Source of the DNA: Teredinibacter sp. KSP-S5-2
GTDB lineage: Bacteria > Pseudomonadota > Gammaproteobacteria > Pseudomonadales > Cellvibrionaceae
Direction of reading: 5' to 3'
Assembly (NCBI RefSeq): GCF_032773895.1
Contig: NZ_CP120416.1
Span: 4,183,001 to 4,247,000, forward strand
Length of the DNA stretch: 64,000 bases
This document shows, piece by piece, positions 44,551 through 54,632 of this stretch. Below the pieces are notes generated by a model. The model was not told where the DNA came from. It did no database searches and saw only the letters and a list, made by a program, of their open reading frames with translations. Position numbers and translations under genes: made by a program. Each line of letters opens with the position of its first letter. Position 1 is the first letter of the stretch.

Positions 44551-45909
44551 CTAACCATTTGCCCTTTTGAGTTGCTGGTCACGAGTGTATTCGTTTTCAG
44601 CATATCTCAACCAGTTGGTTGCGAAACGACGAGTACGCTTGTCCTTCATTGCTTCCTTAAAGGATTTAACAGCAGCACCGTAGTTTTTAAGGTCCATATA
44701 GGCAATACCCATATTTACATGAACCTCACCCTCACGCTTTAACTTACCTTTATCAAGCGCTTTTTTACCAGCAGCAATAGCATTTTTACTATCGTCGTCA
44801 TCAAGGTAAAGAGATGCTAACTGGCTATACATATCACCCGACTCGGACATCGCTGCCGCCTTGGACATGACAGGAATAGCTTTCTTGGTTTCCTTCGCCT
44901 GGCTCCAGGAGCGGGCAAGAAGATCCAAGTTCTTTTCGGTCTCTTTAATTCTCTTGTCTTTGATTCCTTTTTCAAGAACCTTAGCGGCTCGATAAGGATA
45001 CTCTTGCCCCAAGAACAAGTATGCAAGATTAATAATCTGCTGCTCTTTGTCCACGGCACCTATCAGGTATGCAGTATCCAGGGAATGCAATTGACGGTCA
45101 GATTTTTCCAGTAAGCCATACAAACCAGATAACTGAATCCAATAAGACTTTTTAGGGTAATGACGAATTACTTTTTCCAAGTTAGCCGTTGCCAGCTTGT
45201 AGTCTTCCTTCTCAATATATAATGCACGCTGCAAACTATAGTAAGGCTCTTTGGCTATATCACCTTTGTCCTCAACCATTTTAATAGCGCGATTAATATT
45301 GTTCAGAGCATCCTTTCTTTTCTTCATTTGGTAGTACACTTGCGCTCGGAAAGCGAAAGCATCTGCAGTAACCAAGGTTGCCAGCTTCATCCACTTATCG
45401 TGGTAATCAAGAGCATCCTGATACTGATCTAATGAAAAACTCAACTTGGCAATTGTGTCCAGTGTAGCGACTTCCAGACCAATGGATATATTTGGCGACT
45501 GAGCAACAACTTTCTTGTAGTACTTAATCGCATTGGGCATATCATCCAAAGAGTAGTAGATCCAACCATAGTAGTTGTAGATCTGAGCCATCTCATATTC
45601 GTTACACTTGGAACAGTTTTTCTCAACTTTACGTGCTTCTTTTAACGCTGACTGAAAATCAGGTTGCTTACCAGAATCTTCTGGAGGCGAAGCATATTCA
45701 GCCACTTTAGCCAATTGTTTAAATAGCTTTTCGCTCATCGCCGGAGTACGGCGCCGCTCTTGGGCTCCCTGAGCTTCAGCAGAAGCCACAAAAGCAGGTT
45801 CATAACCAGCATCAGTTAATAACTGATCCAGCGCTGTCGCACCAGTGAAAAGCAAGCCAGCGACCAAAGTGCTATAGGCACCTTTTTTTATCTTAGAAGC
45901 TAATCTCAT
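44551..45909 (-). CDS. TPR protein of the TonB2-type operon
   Basis: The ATG at 45909 gives 452 aa with a signal-like N terminus (basic, then YSTLVAGLLFTGATAL) and about ten TPR-like repeats (YNYYGWIYYSLDDMPNAIKY, AFRAQVYYQMKKRKDAL, VHVNMGIAYMDLKNYGAAVK). It should be a periplasmic scaffold. A TPR protein downstream of tonB is a regular member of ttpC-type TonB2 clusters in Vibrio, Shewanella and Cellvibrionales, where its exact role is unknown. It starts 15 bases after the tonB stop and is the last gene before a strong terminator. GTG at 45921 would add four residues. Confidence 0.85.
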   Translation of the reverse strand: MRLASKIKKGAYSTLVAGLLFTGATALDQLLTDAGYEPAFVASAEAQGAQERRRTPAMSEKLFKQLAKVAEYASPPEDSGKQPDFQSALKEARKVEKNCSKCNEYEMAQIYNYYGWIYYSLDDMPNAIKYYKKVVAQSPNISIGLEVATLDTIAKLSFSLDQYQDALDYHDKWMKLATLVTADAFAFRAQVYYQMKKRKDALNNINRAIKMVEDKGDIAKEPYYSLQRALYIEKEDYKLATANLEKVIRHYPKKSYWIQLSGLYGLLEKSDRQLHSLDTAYLIGAVDKEQQIINLAYLFLGQEYPYRAAKVLEKGIKDKRIKETEKNLDLLARSWSQAKETKKAIPVMSKAAAMSESGDMYSQLASLYLDDDDSKNAIAAGKKALDKGKLKREGEVHVNMGIAYMDLKNYGAAVKSFKEAMKDKRTRRFATNWLRYAENEYTRDQQLKRANG

Positions 45910-45924
45910 ATGCTTTACCACCGT

Positions 45925-46524
45925 TTATTTCGCCATTTCGTAAGTGAATCGGTTGCGAACACCAGGCACTTCAATTGGCTCACCATCGATAACCCGAGGC
46001 TTATATTTAAACTTCTGTGCAGCTTTAATAGATGCACTAGCAAATACAGACTGCGGACAATCAACCACTTCAATGTCTTTAGTTTCACCTGTTTTGGTCA
46101 CGGTGTACTCAACTGTACAGTAGCCTTCCAAGCCTTTGGCCGCAGCTCGCGCTGGGTATTTTGGTGCTACTTTAACAATAGGAAGGTATTCACCATCACT
46201 GGAAAAACCACCGATACCACCAATTTTAATGTCTGTAGAAACCTTAGGTGCAACAACTAACGCTGTATCAACATTAGGGCTTTCAAACTCAGGCTCAGGT
46301 AACTCAGGTGGTGGCTCCTCCGGCTCATCAGGTTTTTCCGGTTTGCTGGTATCATATTCCGTAGAAATCTCCCTCTCAGGCATCACGATTTCTGGAATCT
46401 TGAACTCAGGACCATCTTCCGGCTCAGTCATGTTACGCAGGATTAGAACATGCATAAGCAGTAACAAGCCCGACGTCACAATTGCCGCAGGAATGATCGA
46501 CGAAAACAATCTTGCAATGTTCAT
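45925..46524 (-). CDS. tonB: TonB energy-transducing protein
   Basis: The ATG at 46524 with GGGAAT seven bases upstream gives a 199-aa protein; an earlier frame opening at 46563 overlaps exbD and is rejected. It has one membrane helix (about residues 10-30), a Pro/Glu-rich periplasmic spacer (EPPPELPEPEFESP region) and a TonB C-terminal domain with YPARAAAKGLEGYCTVEYTV and FKYKPRVIDGEPIEV. It couples the proton-driven ExbBD motor to outer-membrane receptors. It lies between exbD and the TPR gene. It is short, as TonB2 types usually are. Confidence 0.93.
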   Translation of the reverse strand: MNIARLFSSIIPAAIVTSGLLLLMHVLILRNMTEPEDGPEFKIPEIVMPEREISTEYDTSKPEKPDEPEEPPPELPEPEFESPNVDTALVVAPKVSTDIKIGGIGGFSSDGEYLPIVKVAPKYPARAAAKGLEGYCTVEYTVTKTGETKDIEVVDCPQSVFASASIKAAQKFKYKPRVIDGEPIEVPGVRNRFTYEMAK

Positions 46525-46534
46525 AGGATTCCCA

Positions 46535-46927
46535 CTAGTTTTCAGCAGATATGGTAACTTCACTTACACCAGCATCACGGGCTGCGTTAGCTACTTCAGT
46601 CAGAGTCTTGATGTTAGACTTTTTGTCTGCCTGGATAACCACTTTACCCTTAGGTGATTCGGCTAATAGAAGTTGAATCTGCGTTTTAACTTGTCTGGGG
46701 TCCACTTCTATTTTGTTTACCCAGATCTCATTTTCAGAATTCACCGCCACCAATATTGGTGTTTTCACGTTTTCTGCCGTAGTTGCATCGGGGCGGTTAA
46801 TTTCCACCCCAGGCTCTTTTACAAAAGACGCGGTAACGATGAAGAAGATCAACATGATAAAAACCACGTCAAGCATTGGCGTTAAGTCAATCGCGCCTGC
46901 TTCTTCTTCAGTATTCTTTTTGCTCAT
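46535..46927 (-). CDS. exbD: ExbD biopolymer transport protein
   Basis: The 130-aa protein has the ExbD/TolR N-terminal helix with the essential membrane aspartate Asp20 in DLTPMLDVVFIMLIFF, and a periplasmic domain ending with GVSEVTISAEN. With ExbB it forms the proton-driven stator that powers TonB. It lies 41 bases after the exbB stop and ten bases before tonB, part of the six-gene leftward operon. Confidence 0.95.
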   Translation of the reverse strand: MSKKNTEEEAGAIDLTPMLDVVFIMLIFFIVTASFVKEPGVEINRPDATTAENVKTPILVAVNSENEIWVNKIEVDPRQVKTQIQLLLAESPKGKVVIQADKKSNIKTLTEVANAARDAGVSEVTISAEN

Positions 46928-46968
46928 GTCTTTTCTCTTAATTCAGGCCAAGTTGTTGGATCACTTTA

Positions 46969-47496
46969 TTAGTGATCCATCGTCAAATGGTCTTCGAGCA
47001 ATTGATTCTCGCGTTCGGCAATACGGCCAATAACCGTAGTGACGAATACACCCGACAACGCTGCAACCATCCCCGCCATTGTTGGAATCGTTGCTCTCGA
47101 TACACCAGAAGCCATAGATTTAGCATCACCACCACCGGTAACAGCCAAAACGTTAAACACTTCGATCATACCCGTTACGGTACCCAACAGTCCTAGAAGC
47201 GGACATAAGGTCACCATAACACCCAGTACATCGAGGTTCTGGTTTATCTGTTGAGACACACGGGAGATCAGTGCCACACGAATCTGCTTGGAGTTCCAAG
47301 ACTTACGTTCAGCTCTTGCTTCCCATACATCTAATGTCGAATTAATAACTTTGCCCAAAGAGGTCTTGTAGAACCAAAAGCGTTCAAAAGCTAAGGTCCA
47401 CATGACGAAAGCCAAGGCGGCGATCACATAGAGAATCGGGCCGCCCGACTCCACAAAGGCTTGAATGTCAGCTAATGCTTCCATCAATGCCAGCAT
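46969..47496 (-). CDS. exbB: ExbB-like MotA/TolQ/ExbB proton channel protein (TonB2 type)
   Basis: The 175-aa protein has three membrane helices: the first at about residues 15-40, and the conserved pair in LGVMVTLCPLLGLLGTVTGMI and SRATIPTMAGMVAALSGVFV. This short form is typical of ExbB2. A GAGGAGAT ribosome site precedes the ATG by six bases. It lies 12 bases after the TtpC-like stop and forms the stator with ExbD. Confidence 0.93.
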   Translation of the reverse strand: MLALMEALADIQAFVESGGPILYVIAALAFVMWTLAFERFWFYKTSLGKVINSTLDVWEARAERKSWNSKQIRVALISRVSQQINQNLDVLGVMVTLCPLLGLLGTVTGMIEVFNVLAVTGGGDAKSMASGVSRATIPTMAGMVAALSGVFVTTVIGRIAERENQLLEDHLTMDH

Positions 47497-47508
47497 GGGT
47501 AATCTCCT

Positions 47509-48891
47509 CTACTTCTCAGATTTTTCAGCGATAATGCCGGCGCTTTGCTCTTCAAGTACATGAAGAATTCGCTTGGCTTTACCGTTCAAGAAAGTGTGAA
47601 GAAGTACTGTTGGGATAGCGACAACAAGACCAAGTACTGTTGTCACAAGTGCACCGGAAATACCACCAGCCATTGCTTTAGGATCACCCGCACCGTAAAT
47701 AGTGATTGCCTGGAAGGTCACGATCATACCGGTAACCGTACCCAATAGACCCAATAGAGGTGCAACCATTGAAATAATCTTCAATAGGTTTAGGTAAGCC
47801 TCAATGTTTGGACGCTCTTTAAGAACAGCTTCCTCAAGTTTCAATTCCAGAGATTCTGTATCAATAGTCGGGTTATCTTCAGCAACCTTCAATACACGAC
47901 CCAGTGGGTTGTTTGGATTGGCTGAGCTAGCACGCAACTGAGAGCTTACTTTTGAGCTGATACCAGCAAGGATAATAAAGCGCCAGAAAGCAATTAGCAG
48001 AGCAAAGATACCTACACCGGAAATGATGTAACCTACTAGACGACCTTGGTGCCAGCGCTCTTTAATAGAAGGACTGTTAATCAAGGCTTTCAACAAGTTA
48101 CCACCTGAAGGACCAGTTGGGTCAATACCAGCCTTAGTAAAGCCGGAAGTGGCATTTTGCAGGTCAACAGCTGCTTTTTGAAGAGCTGGGCTAGGTTGAC
48201 GAGCAAGTTCGCTCAAAGTACCGCTTTTGGCATCGAAGGTAAGGTACTTACCATCAGACAACAAGTTGTAGTTACCAACACGAACCACGGTACGCTCAGA
48301 CTTATTACCAGCAGGGTCTGAAACAGTTGTTGTGAATGAAACAACTTTGGAAGATTCCACTGTTTCACGTTGTAGTTCATACCAAAGACGCTCAATTTCA
48401 TCAATTGAAGGCAGTTTGGTTTCACTGTTCATTTTTTCAATAAGGTCAGCAAGGAAATCCGTACGATTAGGGATTTGCGCACTAACAATTGAAGTATCGA
48501 TATTTGAACGAAGGTCGCCAGATGTTGAAGTCAAGTGACCAAATAGCTCTTTCAAAGAACCCATACGCTCATCAAGCTGTTGACGCTTAGCTTTAACGAG
48601 TACTTCTTGTTCTTTGTATTTTTGTTCTAAACGCGCTGAGCGAGCTTCTTCCGCAGCTTTAGTCGCTTCTGCTTGATTGAGCAAGTTAGCCTGATTGGCT
48701 TTTTGACGACGGAACTCCGCTTCACGTTTTTGATGTTCTTTACTTTCAGAAATCTTCGCTTCTTTAACCATTTGTAATAGTTCTTCAAGCGAAGCTGCTT
48801 TGTCGTTACTCTGGGCTAACGCCACACCAGAAAATGACATAACACCGACTGCGGCAAATGCCAGAAGTTTTTTCTTTATAGTCAATTTCAT
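47509..48891 (-). CDS. TtpC-like MotA/TolQ/ExbB family protein of the TonB2 system
   Basis: The 460-aa protein has a signal peptide (about residues 1-26, ending ALA), a long periplasmic coiled coil (about 30-120), a globular middle and a C-terminal ExbB-like core with three membrane helices, including SMVAPLLGLLGTVTGMIVTF. This is the layout of Vibrio TtpC, needed for TonB2 function. It overlaps the DUF3450 gene by four bases (ATGA type) and is followed by exbB after 12 bases. It probably contacts TonB or ExbB in the periplasm. Confidence 0.9.
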   Translation of the reverse strand: MKLTIKKKLLAFAAVGVMSFSGVALAQSNDKAASLEELLQMVKEAKISESKEHQKREAEFRRQKANQANLLNQAEATKAAEEARSARLEQKYKEQEVLVKAKRQQLDERMGSLKELFGHLTSTSGDLRSNIDTSIVSAQIPNRTDFLADLIEKMNSETKLPSIDEIERLWYELQRETVESSKVVSFTTTVSDPAGNKSERTVVRVGNYNLLSDGKYLTFDAKSGTLSELARQPSPALQKAAVDLQNATSGFTKAGIDPTGPSGGNLLKALINSPSIKERWHQGRLVGYIISGVGIFALLIAFWRFIILAGISSKVSSQLRASSANPNNPLGRVLKVAEDNPTIDTESLELKLEEAVLKERPNIEAYLNLLKIISMVAPLLGLLGTVTGMIVTFQAITIYGAGDPKAMAGGISGALVTTVLGLVVAIPTVLLHTFLNGKAKRILHVLEEQSAGIIAEKSEK

Positions 48892-49676
48892 TGTGCTGCC
48901 TCCGGAGCCAAGACTGGTAACTGCATTACATCGATCGAGGCTTGCTTCTTAGCGATACGAATGCCTTTAAGAATTGCTGCGCGATATTCACCAGCATCCA
49001 ACTCTACCCACGCACCCTGGTTTTGATCCCAAGCGCCAGAAAGTTTTGTATCAGTTGTTTGGTACATCAACGCGATACGACCAACAGAAAGAATGTTCAC
49101 TTGACGCTCAACACCGCCCACTTCCAAAGTATCAACATAAGTATCTACTTTACGGCCGTATTCAGACTCAATGCTGTAAGCTTCAAGAACCTGACGGAAT
49201 TTCTCAGCAACAGAAATGTCTGCGCGATCCTGGTTGTCACGAAGATCCGAAACCCGGTTCAAACGCTCTTCTCTGTGAAGAGGGATATCCAGCTCGACAA
49301 ATTGCTCAAGACCGTCAAGCATACGAAGAATCAAAGGCTGAATTTGACGCTCGATAACGGTTACATTATCGATAGAGCCTTCAAGGTCTTCGATCACTTT
49401 TAGCTGGTTAGCCAATTGCTTTTCAAGCTGAGTGTTATAAACACGCAAACCATCAATCTGCTTGTTGGTAGTTTTAAACTTTTGCAACAGGTCAGTCGTG
49501 TCAGATGCGAGTTTATCGATCTTTTTTTGCGATGCTTGACCAGCAGTAGTCTTGGCCTGACCAACCTGCATGATGGCATCTAAAGTTTTGTCTGCGTATG
49601 CGCCACTAGTAGCTATTAGTGCGCCGGCAGAAAGGACTGTGGACAATGCCACAGCTTTGAGTCGCTGCTTCTTCAT
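48888..49676 (-). CDS. DUF3450 periplasmic coiled-coil protein
   Basis: The ATG at 49676 has an excellent GGGGGAGAT site and gives 262 aa with a signal peptide (about residues 1-28, ending AYA). The frame is open to 49817, but those residues are not convincing. The mature part is a coiled coil (about 35-110) followed by a domain with PLILRMLDGLEQFVELDIPL and VNILSVGRIALMYQT, the DUF3450 pattern. It is the first gene of the six-gene TonB2-type operon, coupled to the TtpC-like gene by a four-base overlap. Confidence 0.9.
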   Translation of the reverse strand: MKKQRLKAVALSTVLSAGALIATSGAYADKTLDAIMQVGQAKTTAGQASQKKIDKLASDTTDLLQKFKTTNKQIDGLRVYNTQLEKQLANQLKVIEDLEGSIDNVTVIERQIQPLILRMLDGLEQFVELDIPLHREERLNRVSDLRDNQDRADISVAEKFRQVLEAYSIESEYGRKVDTYVDTLEVGGVERQVNILSVGRIALMYQTTDTKLSGAWDQNQGAWVELDAGEYRAAILKGIRIAKKQASIDVMQLPVLAPEAAQ

Positions 49677-49791
49677 ATCTCCCCCAACCTGGGTGCTTGC
49701 ATTAACAGAATGTGCTATTGAGCAGAATGTAACCCTTCTACCCAACGTATTAAAAAAGAGTTTTTTGACTGGATATAACCAAGTGTGTCGC

Positions 49792-49821
49792 ATTGTAATA
49801 AGAGGCTTCGACAACATTCAA
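49792..49821 (-). promoter_or_regulatory. candidate promoter of the TonB2-type operon
   Basis: On the minus strand TTGAAT (49821-49816) and TACAAT (49797-49792) are separated by 18 bases. The predicted start would be near 49785, giving a leader of about 110 bases before the DUF3450 ATG. The match is fair and unsupported by other evidence. Confidence 0.4.
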
Positions 49822-49868
49822 ATACAATGTCTTGAGACGTTTTTCACGCCAAACCATCATTACTAAAG

Positions 49869-49928
49869 GTAACAACAATGCTTAAATACCCACTTGCAAG
49901 GTAACAACAAGGTAACACTTGAGTAACA
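49869..49928 (-). promoter_or_regulatory. tandem TGTTAC repeats with 11-base period, candidate operator
   Basis: Read on the minus strand, TGTTAC occurs at 49928-49923, 49917-49912 and 49906-49901, exactly 11 bases apart, and again at 49874-49869, 32 bases further. On the plus strand the same array appears as GTAACA with AAGGTAACAACAA present twice. Direct repeats on one DNA face are typical targets of OmpR/PhoB-family regulators. The array lies upstream of the candidate promoter of the TonB2-type operon. Confidence 0.45.
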
Positions 49929-50006
49929 CAAGTTCAGATTTTAAGCGTCTTGATTATTTGAGCCGTTAAGCCCCAGCAACAATCAACTCACAAACGCATA
50001 CATCTT

Positions 50007-50531
50007 TTAGGAGGTAGCGCTGATTCTTTCCAAAATAACAAACGAATAGGGGTGAGAGTCACCGTCAACCTTTTCAGGTTTTTCGCGAGAAACTTCCCGC
50101 CATTCGTTACGATCAAAACGAGGGAAAAATGTATCTCCCTCCACTTCAGCGTGTACCTCGGTAAGATACAGCTTAGCCGACATTTGGATGGCATGCCCAT
50201 ATAACTGAGCACCGCCCACCACAAACACCTGATCCGTTTCATACTCACCTGCAGCAATAGCCTGTTCTGCAATTGCTATGGCGTTTTCCAGACTGTGAGC
50301 CACCTTAACACCTTCAAAAGCCCAGTCCTGCTGTCGCGTAACCACAATACTGAGCCTACCTGGTAAAGGCTTCCCTATAGACTCAAAGGTCTTTCGCCCC
50401 ATAATCATTGGAGCACCCATTGTTACACGTTTAAAATACTGTAAATCTCTACTTAATCGCCAAGGAAGTTGGTTGTCTCGACCAATTACTCCGTTCTCGG
50501 CGACCGCTACAACTAAAGCTAACTCACTCAT
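50007..50531 (-). CDS. folA: dihydrofolate reductase
   Basis: The 174-aa protein starts MSELALVVAVAENGVIGRDN; PWRLSRDLQYFK carries the catalytic acid (Asp29), and GRKTFESIGKPLPGR and VVGGAQLYGHA are the NADPH-binding blocks. It reduces dihydrofolate to tetrahydrofolate. It follows thyA by 14 bases in the lgt-thyA-folA order, linking dTMP synthesis to folate recycling. Confidence 0.96.
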   Translation of the reverse strand: MSELALVVAVAENGVIGRDNQLPWRLSRDLQYFKRVTMGAPMIMGRKTFESIGKPLPGRLSIVVTRQQDWAFEGVKVAHSLENAIAIAEQAIAAGEYETDQVFVVGGAQLYGHAIQMSAKLYLTEVHAEVEGDTFFPRFDRNEWREVSREKPEKVDGDSHPYSFVILERISATS

Positions 50532-50545
50532 ATTAAACCTCTATC

Positions 50546-51379
50546 CTATATTGATATCGGCGCAGCAATATGAGGATGAGCTTCATAATTTTGTAGCTCG
50601 AAATCGTCATACTTAAAACCAAAGATATCTTTCACATCTGGATTTATTTTCATCTGAGGCAAGGGTAAAGGCTCGCGACTCAGCTGTTCATTTACCTGTT
50701 CCAAATGATTCAGATATAAGTGAGCATCACCAAATGTATGAATAAACTCACCCACTTCCAAATTCGTCACTTGCGCAATCATCATTAACAAAAGCGCATA
50801 AGAAGCGATATTAAACGGGACTCCCAAAAATATATCCGCACTTCTTTGATATAACTGGCAGGATATTTTCCCGTTTATAACGTAAAACTGAAACAATGTG
50901 TGACACGGAGGTAATGCCATCCTCCCCGCTTGGACATTTTCTTGCGGAGATACTCCCTCATTGGGAAGTAGCGCGGGATTCCACGCGGAAACAATTAATC
51001 GACGCGAGTCGGGTTTCGTTTTTATTTGATCTATTAACGCAGTAATTTGATCAAGCGTTTCGCCATTCGGCATTGGCCACGAACGCCACTGAGCCCCGTA
51101 TACGGGCCCCAATTCCCCCTCGTCTGTCGCCCACTCATTCCAAATTTTTACTCCATTATCCTTTAAGTATTTAATATTGGTTTCACCCTTCAGAAACCAG
51201 AGTAGTTCGTGGATAATGGATCTGAGGTGACATTTTTTCGTAGTTACCAAAGGAAAGCCTTGCGAGAGATCAAAACGCATTTGATAACCGAAAATACTTA
51301 TGGTGCCAGTGCCTGTTCGGTCCTCTTTTTTTGTTCCGTTATCACGCACATGACGCATCAAATCGAGATACTGCTTCAA
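50546..51379 (-). CDS. thyA: thymidylate synthase
   Basis: The 277-aa protein begins [20 protein letters not shown] and carries the nucleophile Cys159 in [13 protein letters not shown], the folate loop [13 protein letters not shown] and the C-terminal APISI. It makes dTMP from dUMP. It is about 13 residues longer than the E. coli enzyme, owing to a short insert near residues 110-150. It lies between lgt (26 bases) and folA (14 bases). Confidence 0.97.
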   Translation of the reverse strand: MKQYLDLMRHVRDNGTKKEDRTGTGTISIFGYQMRFDLSQGFPLVTTKKCHLRSIIHELLWFLKGETNIKYLKDNGVKIWNEWATDEGELGPVYGAQWRSWPMPNGETLDQITALIDQIKTKPDSRRLIVSAWNPALLPNEGVSPQENVQAGRMALPPCHTLFQFYVINGKISCQLYQRSADIFLGVPFNIASYALLLMMIAQVTNLEVGEFIHTFGDAHLYLNHLEQVNEQLSREPLPLPQMKINPDVKDIFGFKYDDFELQNYEAHPHIAAPISI

Positions 51380-51405
51380 ATGTTATAACCTCTTTGTTTC
51401 AACCG

Positions 51406-52248
51406 TTACGCATTTTTCGACTGCAAGCCCACATCTTTTTTAGGTCTATATGCCCAATACAAAACATAAAGCCCCACCAAAACCATAGGCACACAGAGAA
51501 TCTGGCCACGAGTCATCCAGCCAAATAAATCAAATTGAATATGTGCATCAGGTTGTCTGACAAATTCAACCGAGAACCGGAAAATACCATAGCAGACTAA
51601 CAACATCGCGGATACTGCACCACGCGGTTTGGGATTGCGCGAAAACCAAAACAATACCACGAAGAGCGCCAAGCCCTCCAAGCCTGCTTGATACAATTGC
51701 GATGGGTGGCGAACCAACTGGTCTGGATCATTTGGAAAAACCATTCCCCAAGGAACCGTTGTTTCTCTACCCCACAACTCCTGACCTATAAAATTACCGA
51801 TCCGACCTAGCGCCAAACCTATTGGAACCAAAGGCGCAAGGAAATCAGTTACATCAATAAAGTGCTGATTTATCTTTTTGCAGTAGAGCCCCATTGCGAT
51901 GAGCACGCCCAGCAATCCACCATGAAAGGACATCCCCCCTTCCCACACTTTGAAAAGCCAGGCAGGATTTTCAAGAAAAGCGCCAAAGTTATAAAAGAAT
52001 ACATAGCCAACACGCGCACCAACCACCAAACCAACAGCGCCGTAAAAAATAAGGTCTTCCACCTGAGCCGGCTTTACAGGGGAATAGCTCTTTCGCGCAC
52101 GATATAACCCCAAAGCCCATGCGAAAGCAAAACCAAATAAATACATCAACCCGTACCAATGCACATTCAGCGGCCCTAACGTGTTCCCCAACACATCAAA
52201 CGGGCCAATGGAAATGGCTACCGGGTCAATTTCAGGATATTTCAACAT
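51406..52248 (-). CDS. lgt: prolipoprotein diacylglyceryl transferase
   Basis: The 280-aa membrane protein has about seven helices with the Lgt motifs [30 protein letters not shown] (catalytic-region His) and the signature [16 protein letters not shown]. It adds diacylglycerol to lipobox cysteines and is needed to lipidate the several lipoproteins encoded in this window. It precedes thyA, the usual neighbour. Confidence 0.96.
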   Translation of the reverse strand: MLKYPEIDPVAISIGPFDVLGNTLGPLNVHWYGLMYLFGFAFAWALGLYRARKSYSPVKPAQVEDLIFYGAVGLVVGARVGYVFFYNFGAFLENPAWLFKVWEGGMSFHGGLLGVLIAMGLYCKKINQHFIDVTDFLAPLVPIGLALGRIGNFIGQELWGRETTVPWGMVFPNDPDQLVRHPSQLYQAGLEGLALFVVLFWFSRNPKPRGAVSAMLLVCYGIFRFSVEFVRQPDAHIQFDLFGWMTRGQILCVPMVLVGLYVLYWAYRPKKDVGLQSKNA

Positions 52249-52355
52249 ATAAAACGGATCCCCAATGCACCTGTTTGTGGCGCTATCACGTTAACAAAGT
52301 AAAGGAAGGGCAACATTAATGACACAATTTGACGAAACAATGAATTGTCTAATGC

Positions 52356-54632
52356 CTAACTGCCAAATGTATTGTCTGCACTTGGTCGCAACAAACGAGT
52401 AATACCTACCCGCTTCAAGGTTGCCTCTAAGCACATATTTATCGACTCCACATCCGGTAGAGACATCACTTCGTCCAATAAATTCTCTGCCTGCAACATA
52501 GAAACCGACCGGATGACGGATTTTACCTTAAGCAGGTTGGTTGCGCTCATGGAAAGCACATCATACCCCATCGCCACGAGCAATAGTGCCGCAGCTGGAT
52601 CACCAGCCAACTCACCGCAGATACTCACAGGAATACCCGCACTGTGGGATTCCTGCACGATGATGCGCAAAGCTCGCAATACCGCCGGATGCAGAGAATG
52701 ATAAAGGTCTGCTACGCGTGGGTTATTTCTATCGACCGCTAGAAGATACTGAGTGAGGTCGTTACTCCCCACCGAGAGGAAGTCAACACGAGAAGCCAGC
52801 TCTCTGGCCTGATATACCGCAGCAGGCACTTCAATCATCACCCCCACTGGCGGCATTTTAACTTTATAGCCCTCTTCCACAAGCTCATCATAAGCTCGAT
52901 GGATAAGCATCTGCGCAATCTCCAATTCAGCCACGTTGGTGATCATTGGTAGCATAATACGCAGATTATCTAAGCCTTCACTGGCCTTTAGCATTGCCCT
53001 GGCCTGAACAAGGAATATCTCAGGGTGATCCAGCGTCACCCGAATCCCTCTCCAGCCAAGGAAGGGGTTATCTTCAGAAATTGGAAAATATGGTAAAGAC
53101 TTATCCCCCCCTATATCCAGCGTACGCACTGTAACGGTATAGGGTGCAAAAGCCTCCAGCTGCTCTCTGTAGGTAATACGTTGCTCTTCTTCACTGGGAA
53201 AACGGTCGCGCAGCATGAACGGTACTTCCGTTCGATACAGGCCCACACCTTCCGCGCCGCGCTCCAACGACAACATGGTATCCGCCATTAAACCGGTATT
53301 TACCCAGAGTGCAACACGATGCTTATCCTGAGTTTCACACGGCAGATCTTTCAGGCTTTCTAAGCCTGCAACCAGCTCTTTATCTTCTTCAACAATGGTT
53401 TGGAAGTATTCCAGCAGACTGTCGGAAGGGTCGCTGTAGACCGCGCCGTGATAGCCATCGACAATCAACTCCCGACCATCCAGACGGGTAAAAGGCAAAT
53501 CCACCGCCCCCACCACCGTGGGAATTCCCATTGATCTCGCCAAAATAGCAATATGAGAGTTGCTGGAACCTCGAACAGAGACAATCCCCACCAACTTACC
53601 CTGAGGAACCTCAGCCAAAATGGAGGCGGTCAGCTCTTCGCCAACCAGAATGGTATTGTCAGGATATTCCTGTTTTCGATCTTTTTTGGCAGACTCCTGC
53701 AGGTAAGCCAGAACCCGGCTGCCTAAATCACGCACATCCGCCGCACGCTCACTTAGATAGGTATCAGACATACTGGAGAATGTTCGAACATGCTCCAGAA
53801 TCACCTCACTCCAAGCATAAGGAGCGGCATGGCCCTTACGAATTTTCTGAGCGACTTCCCCACCCAGAGAAGCATCATCCAACATGCCTATATAGGCATC
53901 AAATAATAGCCGCTCTTCTTTGCTTAACCGGTTTTCCAGCTGCTGCCCCAGTTCACGTACATCCTCGCGAACACGCTTAACAGCCGCCTGAAAGAAACGA
54001 ATTTCTTCATCAATGTCGTCACACCGCTGATAAGGCACAGAATTTAGATCGGCCACAGGAGAGGCAACAATACAACGGCCAATTGCAACACCAACCGCAC
54101 CGGCAACCCCAGTGAATTTGGCCTCTTCCTTCTTACCTAAATCCTGTAAGGCGCCAGTAGCTTCAGCATGGGCAATGACCGCCGCCAGCTGCGCAGACAT
54201 GGTCACCAGAAACGCCTCTTCCCCTTCATCGTAGCGACGCTTGTTACCCTGCTGCACAACCAGCACACCCAGCACTTGCCGCTGATGAATAATAGGCACA
54301 CCAAGGAACGCTGAGTAACGCTCTTCTCCAGTCTGGGAGAAATATTGATATTTGGGGTGCGAGTCAGCAGCATCGAGGTTAATTGGCTCCTCGCGAGAAG
54401 CCACTAATCCCACCAAACCTTCCTTCTTACCCAACGAAACACTGCCCACCGCCCCTGGGTTCAGGCCTTCGGTTGCGCGCAGTACGTAGCGGCCATTGGG
54501 GTCTCGCAAGTAGACGGAACAGACATCCGTATTCATTGCCGCCCGAACTCTGGCAACAATAATATTCAGCGCATCGGGTAAATCACCCGCAGCGTTAACC
54601 TCCTGAACAATACTCCTTAGCCAGTGCAGCAT
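52356..54632 (-). CDS. ptsP: phosphoenolpyruvate-protein phosphotransferase PtsP (EI-Ntr)
   Basis: The 758-aa protein has a GAF domain (about residues 17-160), a PTS enzyme I helical domain, the phospho-His domain with His360 in [15 protein letters not shown], and the PEP-binding barrel with [19 protein letters not shown] and the catalytic Cys in [11 protein letters not shown]. It starts the nitrogen-PTS phosphorelay (EI-Ntr to NPr to EIIA-Ntr). It overlaps rppH by 16 bases; the rppH-ptsP-lgt-thyA order matches that of E. coli. Confidence 0.96.
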   Translation of the reverse strand: MLHWLRSIVQEVNAAGDLPDALNIIVARVRAAMNTDVCSVYLRDPNGRYVLRATEGLNPGAVGSVSLGKKEGLVGLVASREEPINLDAADSHPKYQYFSQTGEERYSAFLGVPIIHQRQVLGVLVVQQGNKRRYDEGEEAFLVTMSAQLAAVIAHAEATGALQDLGKKEEAKFTGVAGAVGVAIGRCIVASPVADLNSVPYQRCDDIDEEIRFFQAAVKRVREDVRELGQQLENRLSKEERLLFDAYIGMLDDASLGGEVAQKIRKGHAAPYAWSEVILEHVRTFSSMSDTYLSERAADVRDLGSRVLAYLQESAKKDRKQEYPDNTILVGEELTASILAEVPQGKLVGIVSVRGSSNSHIAILARSMGIPTVVGAVDLPFTRLDGRELIVDGYHGAVYSDPSDSLLEYFQTIVEEDKELVAGLESLKDLPCETQDKHRVALWVNTGLMADTMLSLERGAEGVGLYRTEVPFMLRDRFPSEEEQRITYREQLEAFAPYTVTVRTLDIGGDKSLPYFPISEDNPFLGWRGIRVTLDHPEIFLVQARAMLKASEGLDNLRIMLPMITNVAELEIAQMLIHRAYDELVEEGYKVKMPPVGVMIEVPAAVYQARELASRVDFLSVGSNDLTQYLLAVDRNNPRVADLYHSLHPAVLRALRIIVQESHSAGIPVSICGELAGDPAAALLLVAMGYDVLSMSATNLLKVKSVIRSVSMLQAENLLDEVMSLPDVESINMCLEATLKRVGITRLLRPSADNTFGS

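Noticed and set aside
49677-49817. 47-residue extension of the DUF3450 protein
   Set aside because: It would bury a clear signal peptide and an excellent ribosome site (GGGGGAGAT) inside the frame.
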